From: Haloarcula regularis
GTDB lineage: Archaea; Halobacteriota; Halobacteria; Halobacteriales; Haloarculaceae
Direction of reading: 5' to 3'
NCBI RefSeq assembly: GCF_029338315.1
Contig: NZ_CP119794.1
Span: forward strand, 1,922,001-1,986,000
DNA length: 64,000 nucleotides
Shown: positions 28,627 to 38,791 of the stretch, one piece after another
How positions within the stretch are numbered: the stretch's first letter is position 1
How the letters are laid out: each line of letters starts with the position of its first letter
Notes under the pieces: model-generated
The model's database searches: none
Told to the model about the DNA's origin: nothing
The model's input: the letters and a program-made list of their open reading frames with translations, nothing else
Position numbers and translations under genes: made by a program

Positions 28627-29799
28627 TCAGAGGTACTGCCGGGTATGTGCCGGGATGGCGTCGGGGTCGGTGAAGTTCAGGCATCTGACGTCGTCTTCCT
28701 GGATGTGTACCATGCGTTCGACCCTGAGACCGCCGCCGGGGATGCCGTGGAGGTCGAACTTGATCGCGACGACCATTCCCGGTTCGAGTTCCACGTCGGT
28801 GTTCGGACCGAGGTTGGGCCACTCGACGACGTCGACGCCCACCCCGTGGCCGATGGCGCGAACGCCCTGTGCCCACGGCTCGAACTCGTCGCGCCAGCCC
28901 GCCTCTTCGGCCCGTTCGAGCATTCGTTCGTAGAGGCCGGAGGCGCTGACGCCGGGATACATATCCTCCTCGATGAAGTCGTTCGTCAGCTGGTTCGCCC
29001 GCGCGTACGTCTCGGCCTTCTGTTCGTCCTCGCCGGCGATCGCGGTGATGGCGACGTCGGCGGCGTAGCCCCGGTACTGCGGTGACGCGTCGATGATGAC
29101 GTAATCGCCCGCCTCGACGTAGTGGTCGGGCGACGGGCGCCAGGTCGGGTGACGGGTGTTGTCACCCGCGAAGATCACGTAGGCCGATCCGATCTCGGCG
29201 GATTGTCGACGGGCACTGTACTCGCCCACTGCGGCGAGATCCGCCTCGCTGTCGCCGACCTCCATCGCGTCGACCACGTCGACGATGCTCTGATCGCCGA
29301 CGTGGGCGGACTGCTCCAGCATCCGGATCTCCGCGTCGCTCTTGTACTGGCGCAGCCGGGCTAACAGGTCATCGTCGTGGACGAGCTCCTGCCCCGAAAG
29401 GGCATCGTCGATCTGGTTGTAGTACCGGACCGGCAGGAGCTTTTCGCCAGCGAGGCCGACCTTGGAGACGCCCTCGGATCTGCTGACGACGTCCTCCAGG
29501 GTCTCCGTGAGGGTCTCGAAGTACCGGACGTCGTCGATCCACGATCGCTCCTTCGCCCCGTAACTGTTGAGAGTCCCCGTGAGCAACACCGGATCGTCGT
29601 CGATCGGAATGAGGACGAGCTGATGTGCCTCTTCGAGGACGTTGATCGGCTTGAAGTTCGAGAGGTAGAACCCGTCGCCGAGTCGGTACTCGTCCGAGTA
29701 CACGACGAACAGGTCGTATCCCTTCGCTGCCATCGACTCGCGAACGGCGCTCACTCGTCGCTCGTACTCCGATGTAGGGAGTGTCGGTTGCTGAGCCAT
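28627..29799 (-). CDS. M24-family protein (Xaa-Pro peptidase/creatinase fold) with altered metal site
   Basis: A 390-residue pita-bread-fold protein with a creatinase N-terminal domain (to about residue 145) and an M24 domain. Metal ligands D237 (I-I-D-A), D248 (A-D-V-A), H318 (G-H-G-V-G) and E361 (G-L-R-V-E-R) are present. The place where peptidases carry a glutamate (V-E-P-G) reads I-K-F-D here, with K347. That makes ordinary dimetal peptidase action doubtful; creatinase-like or lyase-like chemistry (as in DddP) is possible. A TATA-like cttttatc lies about 25 bases upstream of the start, and the gene is convergent with the SDR at 27679. Confidence 0.85.
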   Translation of the reverse strand: MAQQPTLPTSEYERRVSAVRESMAAKGYDLFVVYSDEYRLGDGFYLSNFKPINVLEEAHQLVLIPIDDDPVLLTGTLNSYGAKERSWIDDVRYFETLTETLEDVVSRSEGVSKVGLAGEKLLPVRYYNQIDDALSGQELVHDDDLLARLRQYKSDAEIRMLEQSAHVGDQSIVDVVDAMEVGDSEADLAAVGEYSARRQSAEIGSAYVIFAGDNTRHPTWRPSPDHYVEAGDYVIIDASPQYRGYAADVAITAIAGEDEQKAETYARANQLTNDFIEEDMYPGVSASGLYERMLERAEEAGWRDEFEPWAQGVRAIGHGVGVDVVEWPNLGPNTDVELEPGMVVAIKFDLHGIPGGGLRVERMVHIQEDDVRCLNFTDPDAIPAHTRQYL

Positions 29800-31726
29800 G
29801 CGAGAGAGTTCCGTCCCACCGATAAAAAGATGCCGGCTCTTCGTTGTGGAACGCGGACAGCCACGGACCGGGTGTTGCTGGTGGGGGAGTCGACGAGTTG
29901 GTCGGATTGCACTCGATCAGGTTTGACGGACCATCGAGATGATGTGCCCGTGTCGCCGCCTACCCCTGACGGCACGGGCCAACAGCGTTCCCTCCTCGGG
30001 AACTGACGAGAGCGGGCCGGATGTGAGCTGTACCGGTGCGGCTCCGGACCGGAGGGAATCTACAGGGCCGACGACGCTAACCGAGCGCTCCACACCGCGG
30101 AGTTCCCCGGGACCGTGTAAGGGCGACCGTTCCCCTCTGGCGAACCCCCTGTCGACAGAATCGAGACACCCCGTGGATCCCCCCATCCTGCCGATCCGAG
30201 AGGGTCCTCGGGGGAAACAGCGTGGCCGGATTCGAGTACTTGCACGCGTCAGTCCCGGGACTGTCTGCGGGAACGCAAGAGCCCTCGGTCCTCCCACCCC
30301 GGGACGCCCAGGACGGATTGCACAGGTCGACACGACAGTCTCTCAGCAGGGCGCTCGGACAGGGGAGGCCGGAACGTGCCCGTAAGGACGGCCGGTCTAC
30401 GGTCGTGGTGACCTGACTAGCCTCGGACGGGATAGATGCGGCGGGGTCGACGGAGAGCTCGGAAATCCATCTCGATTGACGTGCGTTGACCTCGGCACCC
30501 GTGTGAACCGTATGCGAACCGGGCAGCGGAGAATAGAATAACCAGTGTGCGGCTGTTAGGTTCGAAGTTCCACCGACAGGACCACCCAGCCGAAGATGTT
30601 CTCAGCGACAGCCATCAAGAGTGAGCGGTCAGACACGCCACAAGATAACAGGTGTACGCCTGATAGTATACAGAGGTTCCAGAGCGAGGGATGCCCGGCA
30701 CCGAAAGATCCACAAATCGAGTTCACTCCTGGTGAACGCTCTAGAACCAATAATTATGAGCGAACGCCGGAGTGTCAGGATGGCAGGAAGTCGACGTGTG
30801 GTGAGTCCAACTCCGCCAGAAGCGTCCGGACGGGCTCTCACTGATACGGACGGCAGCAAGCTTCTCTGTGGGACCGGCGGCGCGTCTCATCCCGGCACCT
30901 CCTTGGGTTCCAGACAGGAACCGGCGATACGGTGCAGGTCCCGAGACCGCACATCCCCGGGCCGACGGCAGGGACGTACGCACAGCGGACCAGAAGCAAT
31001 GGTCAAACACAGAAGGTCAGCCTGGCTTCGACGACGGGGACCCCAGTGCAACCGTCGCACGGGGGCCCTGAAGGGAGCAGTCGGGCGATTTCAGCAGGCT
31101 GACGGCGTCGACACGACGGTGCAGTCTATTTCCCCCAGGATTCAACAGAACTGAACGCAGCCCCGGATGATCCGCTGAACGGTGCACAACGGAGCCGATA
31201 TATGTCGTTCGTTGGTCAAATGCAGAGGACACGTTCAGGAGACCGGAACCGCTGTTCGCCGTGTCTACCCCACGCTGTATGTCGCCGCGGCCACCCGTGA
31301 GGCTGGCGGGCACGAGCTCGGCGCGAAGCAAATATCGCCGAGACCAGTGCCGCGGCCGCGGTGACGGTGTCGATCAGGGATGACGGAGACCTCGTAATGA
31401 TCGTGTTCCGTGGAGGTGAGTACGCCAGTATCTCGGCGTTCACCCAGGCCGAACGGCCATTGTCACCAATTCACAAATACAGGTGGTCGGAGGGCTCGTC
31501 GGCGACACCACCCGGAGAGTTGCCAGTCTCGGGAGCGTCCGCCGGGTCAAACAGCCTCGCACGCTCGACCACGAGAGCCTCGACGACACTGGGGTTCAGC
31601 GTCGGCCGCGTCCGGAATCTCCGAGCGGCCAATCTCCCCGACGGCGAGCGAGTGCTGGTCGAGGTCGTCACTCGAACATCGCCGCACCCGGCACCGAACG
31701 GCCAGCCAAATCAGGTGATCCCCCGC
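29800..31726. other. 1.9 kb stretch without a supported gene
   Basis: The longest gene-free stretch in the window. Frames such as 30621-31154 and 29939-30385 are Arg/Ser/Gly-rich rather than acidic and have no recognisable domain. The centre (about 30440-30780) is clearly less GC-rich. I see no terminal repeats, tRNA-like fold or CRISPR units. It may be a decayed gene region, an uncharacterised RNA locus or a former insertion. Confidence 0.5.
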
Positions 31727-32505
31727 TTACTGGTCGCCCGCACCCCACGCGTAGGCCTTCCATCCGCCGTCGGCGTAGAGGACCTCGCCGGTGACGAAGT
31801 TCCGCGTGCTCGTGAGGAACTCCGCACACTCGGCCATCTCTTCGACGGTGCCAAAGCGACCCAGCGGCGTCCGGTCGCGGATGTCGTCGTCGGTGTAGCC
31901 CGCCGACCCCTGTGTCTGGTCCGTGATCTCCGTCCAGATGTACCCGGGCGCGAGCGCGTTGACGTGAACGTCGTGTTCGGCCCACTCGACGGCGAGCGTC
32001 CGGGTGAGGTTGTTGACGCCGGCCTTCGACGAGCAGTAGGGAGCCCGCCGGTGGAGCCCGCGCGTGCTCATCAGCGACGAGATATTGAGGATGGCCCCGC
32101 CCTCGCCCTGGTCGATGAACTGTGTGCCGGCGACCTTCGACCCGACGAAGGTCCCGGTGAGGTTGACGTCCACGATCCGGCGGAACTCGTCGACGTCGAA
32201 CGTCTCGGCGGGACCGATAGTCGTGATGCCGGCGTTGTTCACCATGACGTCCAGCGCGCCGAACCGCTCGACCGTGGTCTCGACGAGCGCCGACATGGCG
32301 TCCTCGTCGGTGACGTCGGCGGCGACGGGGATGGCCTCGCCGTCCGTCTCGTCGGCTATCTCGGCCGCCGCCGCCTCCGCGCGCTCCTGCGACCGGGAGT
32401 TCACGACGACGTTCGCCCCTGGGAGGCGAAGTGCTCGGCGATTCCCTTCCCGATGCCCGCGCTCGACCCGGTGACGATGGCAGTCTTGCCGCTGAGATGT
32501 GACAT
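31727..32505 (-). CDS. Short-chain dehydrogenase/reductase (frameshifted)
   Basis: A classical SDR. The start M-S-H-L-S-G-K-T-A-I-V-T-G-S-S-A-G-I-G with the NAD(P) glycine motif is in one frame. The rest, with N-N-A-G-I, the catalytic S of I-S-S-L-M, Y-C-S-S-K and the P-G-Y turn, is in another. One missing C in the run at 32416-32419 joins them into 260 codons. It is close in sequence to the SDR at 39794, including the tail G-G-W-K-A-Y-A-W-G. Likely an oxidoreductase for a sugar, sugar acid or keto-deoxy acid; it shares strand with the alcohol dehydrogenase and FAH hydrolase that follow. Confidence 0.88.
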
Positions 32506-32723
32506 GACATACGAGACCAATTCCTATCGATGCTTGGTTCTATCGGTGTTCCATGCAGACGCTTCGCGGGGGAGTCACTGGAGTCCGTCGCGGTTCAACG
32601 GCGGACGCGTTCGACGTTCCCGAGCAGGCACTCGGCCGCGCCCGGGCCGTCAGTGTATCCCGACTCCGGGCGAGACGGCGACACGACTCCCGCGGCGAAG
32701 GGTTCTCGCGGTTCCGTCGACCG

Positions 32724-33768
32724 CTACTCCCGGAGTTCGGAGACGTCGAACATCGGTTTCACCGTTTCGCCGGCGAGGAACGCCTCGAACGCCTCGTCGG
32801 CGTCGAGCAGCGAGAACCGGTCGTCGACGAGCGTCGCCGCGTCGACCTCGCCACGCCCGATCAACCGGAGGGCGTGCTCGAAGTCCTGATACGTCGAGGC
32901 GTACGAACACTGGACGTCGACCTCCCCGCGCACGAGCGGCGAGTACGGCATCGTGGTTTCGCCGGTCTGCCCGACGAGGACGATCTGGCCCCCCCTTGCG
33001 CACCGCATCGACGGCCCCGGTGAGTCCGGAGGGGTGACCGGTCGTGTCGAAGACGACATCGTACCCGACGCCGTCCGTCAGTTCGTCCCGCCGTTCTTCC
33101 GCGTCGTCTTCGGCGACGTTGATCGTCTCGAACCCGAGGTCTTCGGCCAGCGGGAGTCGATAGTCCGCGTCCTGGCCGACGCCGGTGACGACGACGTCGC
33201 CGCCCTGCGCGCGGGCGATCTGGGCCGTGAGGAGGCCGATGGGTCCCGGTCCCTCGACCATGACACGGTCGCCGGCGCGGACCCGCGAGTTCTCGATGAC
33301 GGCGCGCGCGCCGACGCTCGTCGGTTCGACCGTCGCGGCGTGGCGCTGGTCGACGTTGTCGGGGACCGGGTGCAGCGCCCGCTCCGGGACGGCGAGATAC
33401 GGCTCGTAGGCCCCGTCGTGGTCGACGCCAGTGATGGCCGCACGCTGACAGACGTTCTCCTCGCCGATATCGCACTGGTAGCAGTCACCACAGGCACGGA
33501 TGGGGCGCTCGACGACGCGGTCGCCGACCGCGAATTTCGTGACGGCGTCGCCGACCTCGACGACGCGTCCGGCGTACTCGTGCCCGATGACGGTCGGGAG
33601 CTCCATCCGCTCGAAGGCCGACTCGAACTCGTAGATGCCGGCGTCGCTCCCGCACATGCCGGCGTAGTCCACCGCGACGAGCGCCTCGTCGGGGGCCGGG
33701 TCCGGCTTCGGTCGGTCGAGCAGCTCCATCGAGGCGTGACCGCGGCTGGTCTTGGCAAGCCCACGCAT
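32724..33768 (-). CDS. Zinc-dependent alcohol/polyol dehydrogenase (frameshifted)
   Basis: A medium-chain dehydrogenase. The catalytic zinc site has M-C-G-S-D and G-H-E-Y-A-G, and the structural zinc uses A-C-G-D-C-Y-Q-C with a fourth Cys in E-N-V-C. The Rossmann start is V-E-G-P-G-P-I-G-L-L. It resembles threonine, sorbitol and galactitol-phosphate dehydrogenases. The last third is in another frame: the C run at 32989-32995 has seven bases where six are needed, and correction gives 348 codons. It lies in a minus-strand set with the SDR at 31727 and the FAH hydrolase at 33961. Confidence 0.88.
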
Positions 33769-33960
33769 ACAGGGATATCAGCCCCCGTCCGTATTAGCTC
33801 TATGGACCCGGCCGGGGAGACACATCGGGTTCCCGAACGGGGGCTGCGGTTCTGTTCACGCCCCGGTCACCGCTGGATGGCGAGTCCCCTGACAGAAGCG
33901 ACGGGGCCGGACAGGCTAACTGAAACAGCAATGCACCGGGTCGCAGCCGTCGCCGGACGA

Positions 33961-34810
33961 CTACTCGCCGTCGACGACCGGGTTCGACAGCGTGCCGATC
34001 CCCTCGATTTCGACCTCGACGGTATCGCCCGCTTCGAGCAGTTCCGGCGGCTCGCGGAAGATGCCGACACCACCGGGGGTGCCCGTCGAGATGACGTCGC
34101 CGGGGCGGAGCGTCATCGCGTGGCTGATGTACTCGACGAGCTCGTAGGCGTCGAAGATGAACTCCGACGTGTTCGAGGACTGCATCGTCTCGCCGTTGAC
34201 CCGGCAGGCGACGTCGGTGGCGTTCGGGTCGAAGTCGCCCCCCCTTCGTGAGCGCCGGTCCCATCGGCGCGAAGGTGTCGAAGCTCTTCCCGCGGAGGAA
34301 CTGCCCGTCCTCGAACTGCGCGTCCCGACCGCTCACGTCGTCGACCACGGTGTAGCCCGCGACGTACGACTCCGCGTCAGCGGCGTCGACGCGGTGGGCC
34401 TCCCGGCCGATGACGACGCCCAGTTCGACCTCGAAGTCGACCTCTTCGATCTCCGGCGGGCGGCGGATGGGCGCGCCCGGGTTCGTCACGGCGGTGGGGG
34501 CCTTCCCGAAGAGGAGCGGCTTGTCCGGGATGGGTTCGTCCTGTTCCTCGGCGTGGTCTCGGTAGTTCATCCCGACGCAGACGATCTTCCCCGGCTCGGA
34601 GACGGGGGCGAGCAGGCGAACGTCGGCGACCGGGAGCGTGGTCAGTGCTCCCTCGTCGACGAGCGTCCGGACGTGTGCCCGGTAGCTGTCGTTCGTGATG
34701 TCCTGTAGCGACGGCGACCCGGCCGGGTGGTCGGCCAGTGAGTGGACGTCGTCGTCGTCGAGCACACCCCAGTGGCCGGCTCCGCCGGCACTGTATCTGA
34801 CAAATTGCAT
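33961..34810 (-). CDS. FAH-family hydrolase, 2,4-diketo-3-deoxy-acid type (frameshifted)
   Basis: A fumarylacetoacetate-hydrolase-fold enzyme of 282 residues after correction. The metal ligands sit in E-I-E-E-V-D-F-E-V-E-L-G and Y-T-V-V-D-D-V-S-G-R-D, and the C-terminal part has P-G-D-V-I-S-T-G-T-P-G-G-V-G. The C run at 34238-34244 has seven bases where six keep the frame. FAH relatives in sugar clusters split 2,4-diketo-3-deoxy acids, for example in the L-rhamnose/L-fucose diketo-hydrolase route to pyruvate and lactate. The neighbouring SDR and alcohol dehydrogenase fit that, but substrate is inferred. It is divergent from azlC. Confidence 0.85.
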
Positions 34811-34920
34811 CTTCTAAGCGGAGTCCTCGTTCGCACTTAACCCTTGTCGTAGCAGCAGCGGCGGCGTCCCGTCCCCCGAATGCGAATCGTTTTATGATAG
34901 TGTCCCACTTTGCGTAGGTA

Positions 34921-35605
34921 ATGACCGCGCGAGACGATTTCGTCGCCGGGGTGCGGACGATGGCGCCGGTGTTACCCGGGATACTCCCGTTTACGCTGAT
35001 CTTCGGCGTCGTCGCAGTCAGCGTGGGGATAACCCCGCTGCAGGCGGTCGCGATGTCGGTGGTGCTGTTCGCCGGCACCTCCCAGCTGGCGGCCATCGAG
35101 CTCATCGGTCAGCACGCGCCGGCCGCGGTGGTCGTCCTGACCGTCGTCGTCATCAACCTCCGGGTCGTGATGTACAGCGCCTCGATGGCGCCGTACTTCA
35201 GTGACCTCGGGGTCCGCTGGCGCGGGGTGCTCTCCTATCTCCTCACCGACCACGTGTACGCGCTGGCGATTACGGAGGCCGAAGTAACGGACGGGTCCGT
35301 CTCGCTGCGGTGGTACTTTCTCGGGCTCGGCACCGCCATCTGGGTCGCGTTCCAGGCGGGCACCGTCGCGGGTCGTCCTCGGAGCGACTGTCCCGGACCG
35401 GTGGGGCCTCGAGTTCATCATCCCGCTCACCTTCCTCGCAATCCTGGTTCCCGAGATGAAAGAGCGGACGAACGCGGTGGTCGCCGTCGTTGCGGGGGCG
35501 GTCGCCGTCGTCGGTGCGGGGCTCCCGGTGAACCTCGGCCTCTTTGTCGCCGCCGTCGTCGGCGTGCTCCTGGGGGCCGTGCTGAACGGGGTGAGCGGCG
35601 AGTGA
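34921..35605 (+). CDS. azlC: AzlC-like branched-chain amino-acid exporter subunit (frameshifted)
   Basis: A membrane protein of about 227 residues of the AzlC/YgaZ family, the large subunit of a two-part amino-acid exporter. It starts with the family pattern of G-I-L-P-F-T-L-I-F-G and F-A-G-T-S-Q-L-A-A-I, includes a Y-L-L-T-D-H-V-Y segment, and has about seven helices. The frame changes near 35370-35372 (GGG where GG is needed), after which L-G-A-T-V-P-D-R-W and the remaining helices follow to the TGA at 35603-35605. A TATA-like gttttatga lies about 30 bases before the ATG. The next gene overlaps it by four bases. Confidence 0.88.
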
Positions 35606-35937
35606 CCCCCTCGTCCGACTGGCTCATCTGGATGGTCGTCGTCGTCGGCGGCCTGGCTACCTTCGCACTGCGCGCGTCGTTCATCTTCCTGTTCGAGCAG
35701 CTCGGCGATCTGCTGGCGCGGCTCGAGCCGGTACTGGACTACGTCCCGGCAGCGGTGCTTGCGGCACTTGTCGCCCCGAGCTTCGTCGCGCTGGACGGTC
35801 CCGCTACCGTCGGTCTGGCGAGCGAGCAGCTCCTGGCCGGCGTCGGCGCGTTCGTCGTCGCCTGGGTGACCGAGAACATGCTGGCGACGATCGTCGCCGG
35901 GATGGCCATCTTCTGGGCGGTCCGGTTCGTCGCGTAG
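35602..35937 (+). CDS. azlD: AzlD-like exporter small subunit
   Basis: A 111-residue protein with about four membrane segments, of the AzlD/YgaH family. The start is the GTG at 35602, which overlaps the azlC stop (GTGA). Characteristic strings are T-F-A-L-R-A-S-F near residue 20 and V-P-A-A-V-L-A-A-L-V near 50. AzlC and AzlD together export branched-chain amino acids or analogues. The gene lies close to a leucine-dehydrogenase-type gene (40625), so a link to branched-chain metabolism is possible but unproven. Confidence 0.9.
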   Translation: MTPSSDWLIWMVVVVGGLATFALRASFIFLFEQLGDLLARLEPVLDYVPAAVLAALVAPSFVALDGPATVGLASEQLLAGVGAFVVAWVTENMLATIVAGMAIFWAVRFVA

Positions 35938-36153
35938 GGGGCCGGCGCAGGTGAGATGCGACGGCAGATCGGTGCAAGGAGTGACTCCGGATACGTCGAA
36001 CGCGTCCGATCGACCGGATACATTTAAGCGTGGTCACGAATAATTCTCGGCCGTGACCCCACTGATCGACGGTACGAACTGCACGCAGTTGAGCCATCCC
36101 CGCGGTCGCGCGGGCACCAGCGGTCCAGAATCGGCAAGCACCCACGAACACGC

Positions 36154-37251
36154 ATGACCTACAGAGCAGGCATCATCGGCGCCGGCGGCATCGCGGGCAT
36201 GGGCGTGCTGGGCTTCCACGACGACGACGCCATCGGGAAAGAGAAGATCGACTCGAGTCACGCGGGCGGGTACAACAACACCGACGACATCGAACTCGTC
36301 GCCGTCGCCGACGTCGACGAGGAGAAACTCGCCACGTTCGGCGAGGCGTGGGACATCCCTCCGGAACGACGGTACGTCGGCCACGACGCGATGCTTTCCG
36401 CGGAGGACCTCGACGTCGTCTCCGTCTGTACACCCTCGTTCCTCCATCACGACCACGTCGTCGATACGGTCCGGTCCGAGGCCGACCCCGACGTGATCTG
36501 GTGTGAGAAACCGATCGCCTCCTCGGTGACCGACGCCGAGAACATGATCGATCTGTGTGACGAACACGGCACGGAGCTCGTCATCAACCACTCGTTCCGG
36601 TTCACCGACAAACTGCAGACCCTCGAGGAGCACATGCGCGACGGCGACCTGCTGGGCGACGTCCACTCCGTGTCGACGCAGTTCCGGATGGAACTGCTCC
36701 GGAACTCGACGCACCTCCTCGATACGCTCGTCTATCTGCTGGACGCCCGTGCCGAGGACGTGAGCGGGTACATCACGGGCGAGAACCAGGCGGTGGACAC
36801 GCTCGAGGCGGGACAGACTGTCGACGACTCGGGCGGCGGCGGCTACGTCGTCATGGACGACGGCACGTTCACGACCATCGACTGCACGCCCCCGCGCGAC
36901 GAGTCCTCGATGACGCTGAACTTCATCGGGTCGAGGGGGAAGCTGTACATGAACAACGACGACGGCGAGTGGCGCTACTGGACCCACGACGGCGACGGCT
37001 ACGTCGAGGAGTCACTCCCGGGTATCGAGGGCGCCTGGACCTGGGAAGACGACTACACGCGCTCCTTTGCAAACGCAGCACAGCACGTCGAGGCGCTGCT
37101 CGATGGGACGGCGGAGAACCACTCTACGGGCGAGGAGGCAAAGCGCTCGCTGGAGATCATCGTCGGGTTCTACATCTCACACTACACGGGCGGCGACGTC
37201 TCGATTCCGCTCGACCGGCCCCTTCGCGACGTAGAGATCACCTCCTGGTAG
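36154..37251 (+). CDS. Gfo/Idh/MocA-family oxidoreductase
   Basis: A 365-residue NAD(P)-dependent enzyme acting on sugars, inositols or sugar acids. The Rossmann start I-I-G-A-G-G-I-A-G-M is at residues 7-16. The E-K-P motif (W-C-E-K-P-I-A) near residue 114 is the family hallmark, and the C-terminal Gfo_Idh_MocA_C domain is full length. A TATA-like catttaag at about 36021 lies some 130 bases upstream, so the transcript may carry a real leader, unlike many neighbours. The exact substrate is unknown. Confidence 0.9.
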   Translation: MTYRAGIIGAGGIAGMGVLGFHDDDAIGKEKIDSSHAGGYNNTDDIELVAVADVDEEKLATFGEAWDIPPERRYVGHDAMLSAEDLDVVSVCTPSFLHHDHVVDTVRSEADPDVIWCEKPIASSVTDAENMIDLCDEHGTELVINHSFRFTDKLQTLEEHMRDGDLLGDVHSVSTQFRMELLRNSTHLLDTLVYLLDARAEDVSGYITGENQAVDTLEAGQTVDDSGGGGYVVMDDGTFTTIDCTPPRDESSMTLNFIGSRGKLYMNNDDGEWRYWTHDGDGYVEESLPGIEGAWTWEDDYTRSFANAAQHVEALLDGTAENHSTGEEAKRSLEIIVGFYISHYTGGDVSIPLDRPLRDVEITSW

Positions 37252-37324
37252 GGCCGGCGCTCCGTCGCAGGTTCCGTGGGACCGGCGACAGCTCCGCGGA
37301 AGACCGGCACTCAGTGTCGGCGGC

Positions 37325-38673
37325 TCAGTGGTCCCGGGGCACCGGCGAGGGCGCGGCGAACGAGCCGTCGACGAATTCGACGGGTTCGGGCTCCCTTACG
37401 ACCTCCAGGTCGGGTCGCTCACGGGCCGCTTCGACGAGAGCCTCGGAGACGTACAGCTCTTCGAGCCGCATCGTATCGGTGACCCGGGCCACCCTGGCGT
37501 CCTCGGGCGACGACGCCGACGGTCGAGAGGGAGGCGACGAGCCCGGCCCGGTCCGTCTCGACCGGGGCCGGCACGCGGGTCCCCGGAAGCGTGCTGGCCG
37601 TGATACAGTTGATCAGCGACTTCGAGATGTCCATCTCCGCGAGGAGGTCCGCGTGGATCAGGTCCGCGGAGCCGAGCCCGGTCGCGTTCCCGTGGGAGGG
37701 GTCGGTGAGCGATCGGACGTAGATGCGCTTGATATCGGGCCGTTCCGGTTCCGGTTCGTCGAATCCGAACACGAGCCGCCCGATCACGTTCGTGTCCATG
37801 CCGGACCCGCTGATGTCCTTCCCCATCTGGTCGACGACGAGGACGTCGAGTTCGTCGAACGGGATGGTGGGCATGAAGCTCGTAGGACGTCTCTAAGAGT
37901 TCCGCCTCGCGGTCGAGGAAGCCCGACGGCGGGACCCCCTCGACGATGGCCGTGTCGTCGTGCTGGTCCTCGACGATGGCGACACCCCCGACGACCGGGA
38001 GTTCCTCCCGGAGGAGCGTCGATATCTCGGGCAGCATCTCCCTGAGGCTCCAGTCGACCGACCACTCGTGGGCGGTCTTGGCGCCGCGTTGCTTGCCCAT
38101 CCCGATGACGAGCATCTTCGAGAGCCCGCTCTCGACCTCGCCCTGGAAGTCCGTGTGGGCCTTGACCCGGTTGATCGGGAGGATCGCGTCGGCCGCCGCG
38201 GCGTTCGCGTCGGCGACCGCCGGGATGTCCCGCTCCGGCGTCCGCCCGACCTCGACGACCTCCATCGTCGCCCTGACCGGACAGCCGACGGTCTCCTCGT
38301 TGACGCCGAGCGCGTCGAGTTTGGCCCGCTGGCCGTCGGCCGTCGCGCCGCCGTGGCTCCCCATCGCGGGGAAGACGAACGGTTCGTACCCTCGCGCCTG
38401 GAGCTCCTCGACGACGCCGCGGACGATCGCCGGCAGGTTGTTGATACCGCGACTGCCGACGCCGACGGCGACCGACCCGCCGTCCGGGACCGAGTCGAGG
38501 TCGAGGTCGTCCAGCGTGGTTGCCGCGACTGCCGCCACCTCGTCGTCGGGGATCGGATCCGTCTCCCACGTCTGTCTGATGGTGCCCATCTCCGGGAGCG
38601 GGCGGTCGTGACACGCCTCGAGCACCGTCTCCTCGGGAACCGGGTACACGCCGGGCTGGTTCTGGTCGGACAT
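37325..38673 (-). CDS. LarA-like (DUF2088) protein, lactate-racemase fold (two frameshifts)
   Basis: A protein of about 448 residues in the nickel-pincer lactate racemase fold. It has V-G-S-R-G-I-N-N-L, the G-S-H-G-G-A-T-A-D-G-Q segment and V-K-A-H-T-D-F, the region that in LarA carries the catalytic Lys/His. Two extra bases break the frame: one near 37875-37880 and one near 37504-37508. Removing both gives 449 codons to the stop at 37325. LarA relatives racemise or epimerise 2-hydroxyacids; the gene may act on lactate or a sugar-derived hydroxyacid. I see no larB/C/E cofactor genes in the window. Confidence 0.8.
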
Positions 38674-38791
38674 GGCTCGGTAGAGTCGGGGCAGGCTGAT
38701 AAATGCCCCGTCGGGACGGTGGACGGGTCGGGGCAGGACCGACAGGTGACGACCCCGCCAGACGCGTCGATGCGGCCACTCACCCCGTGGG

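Noticed and set aside
30556-30859. Short minus-strand frames in the gene-free stretch
   Set aside because: They lack acidic composition, domain patterns and promoter support, and overlap each other in different frames.
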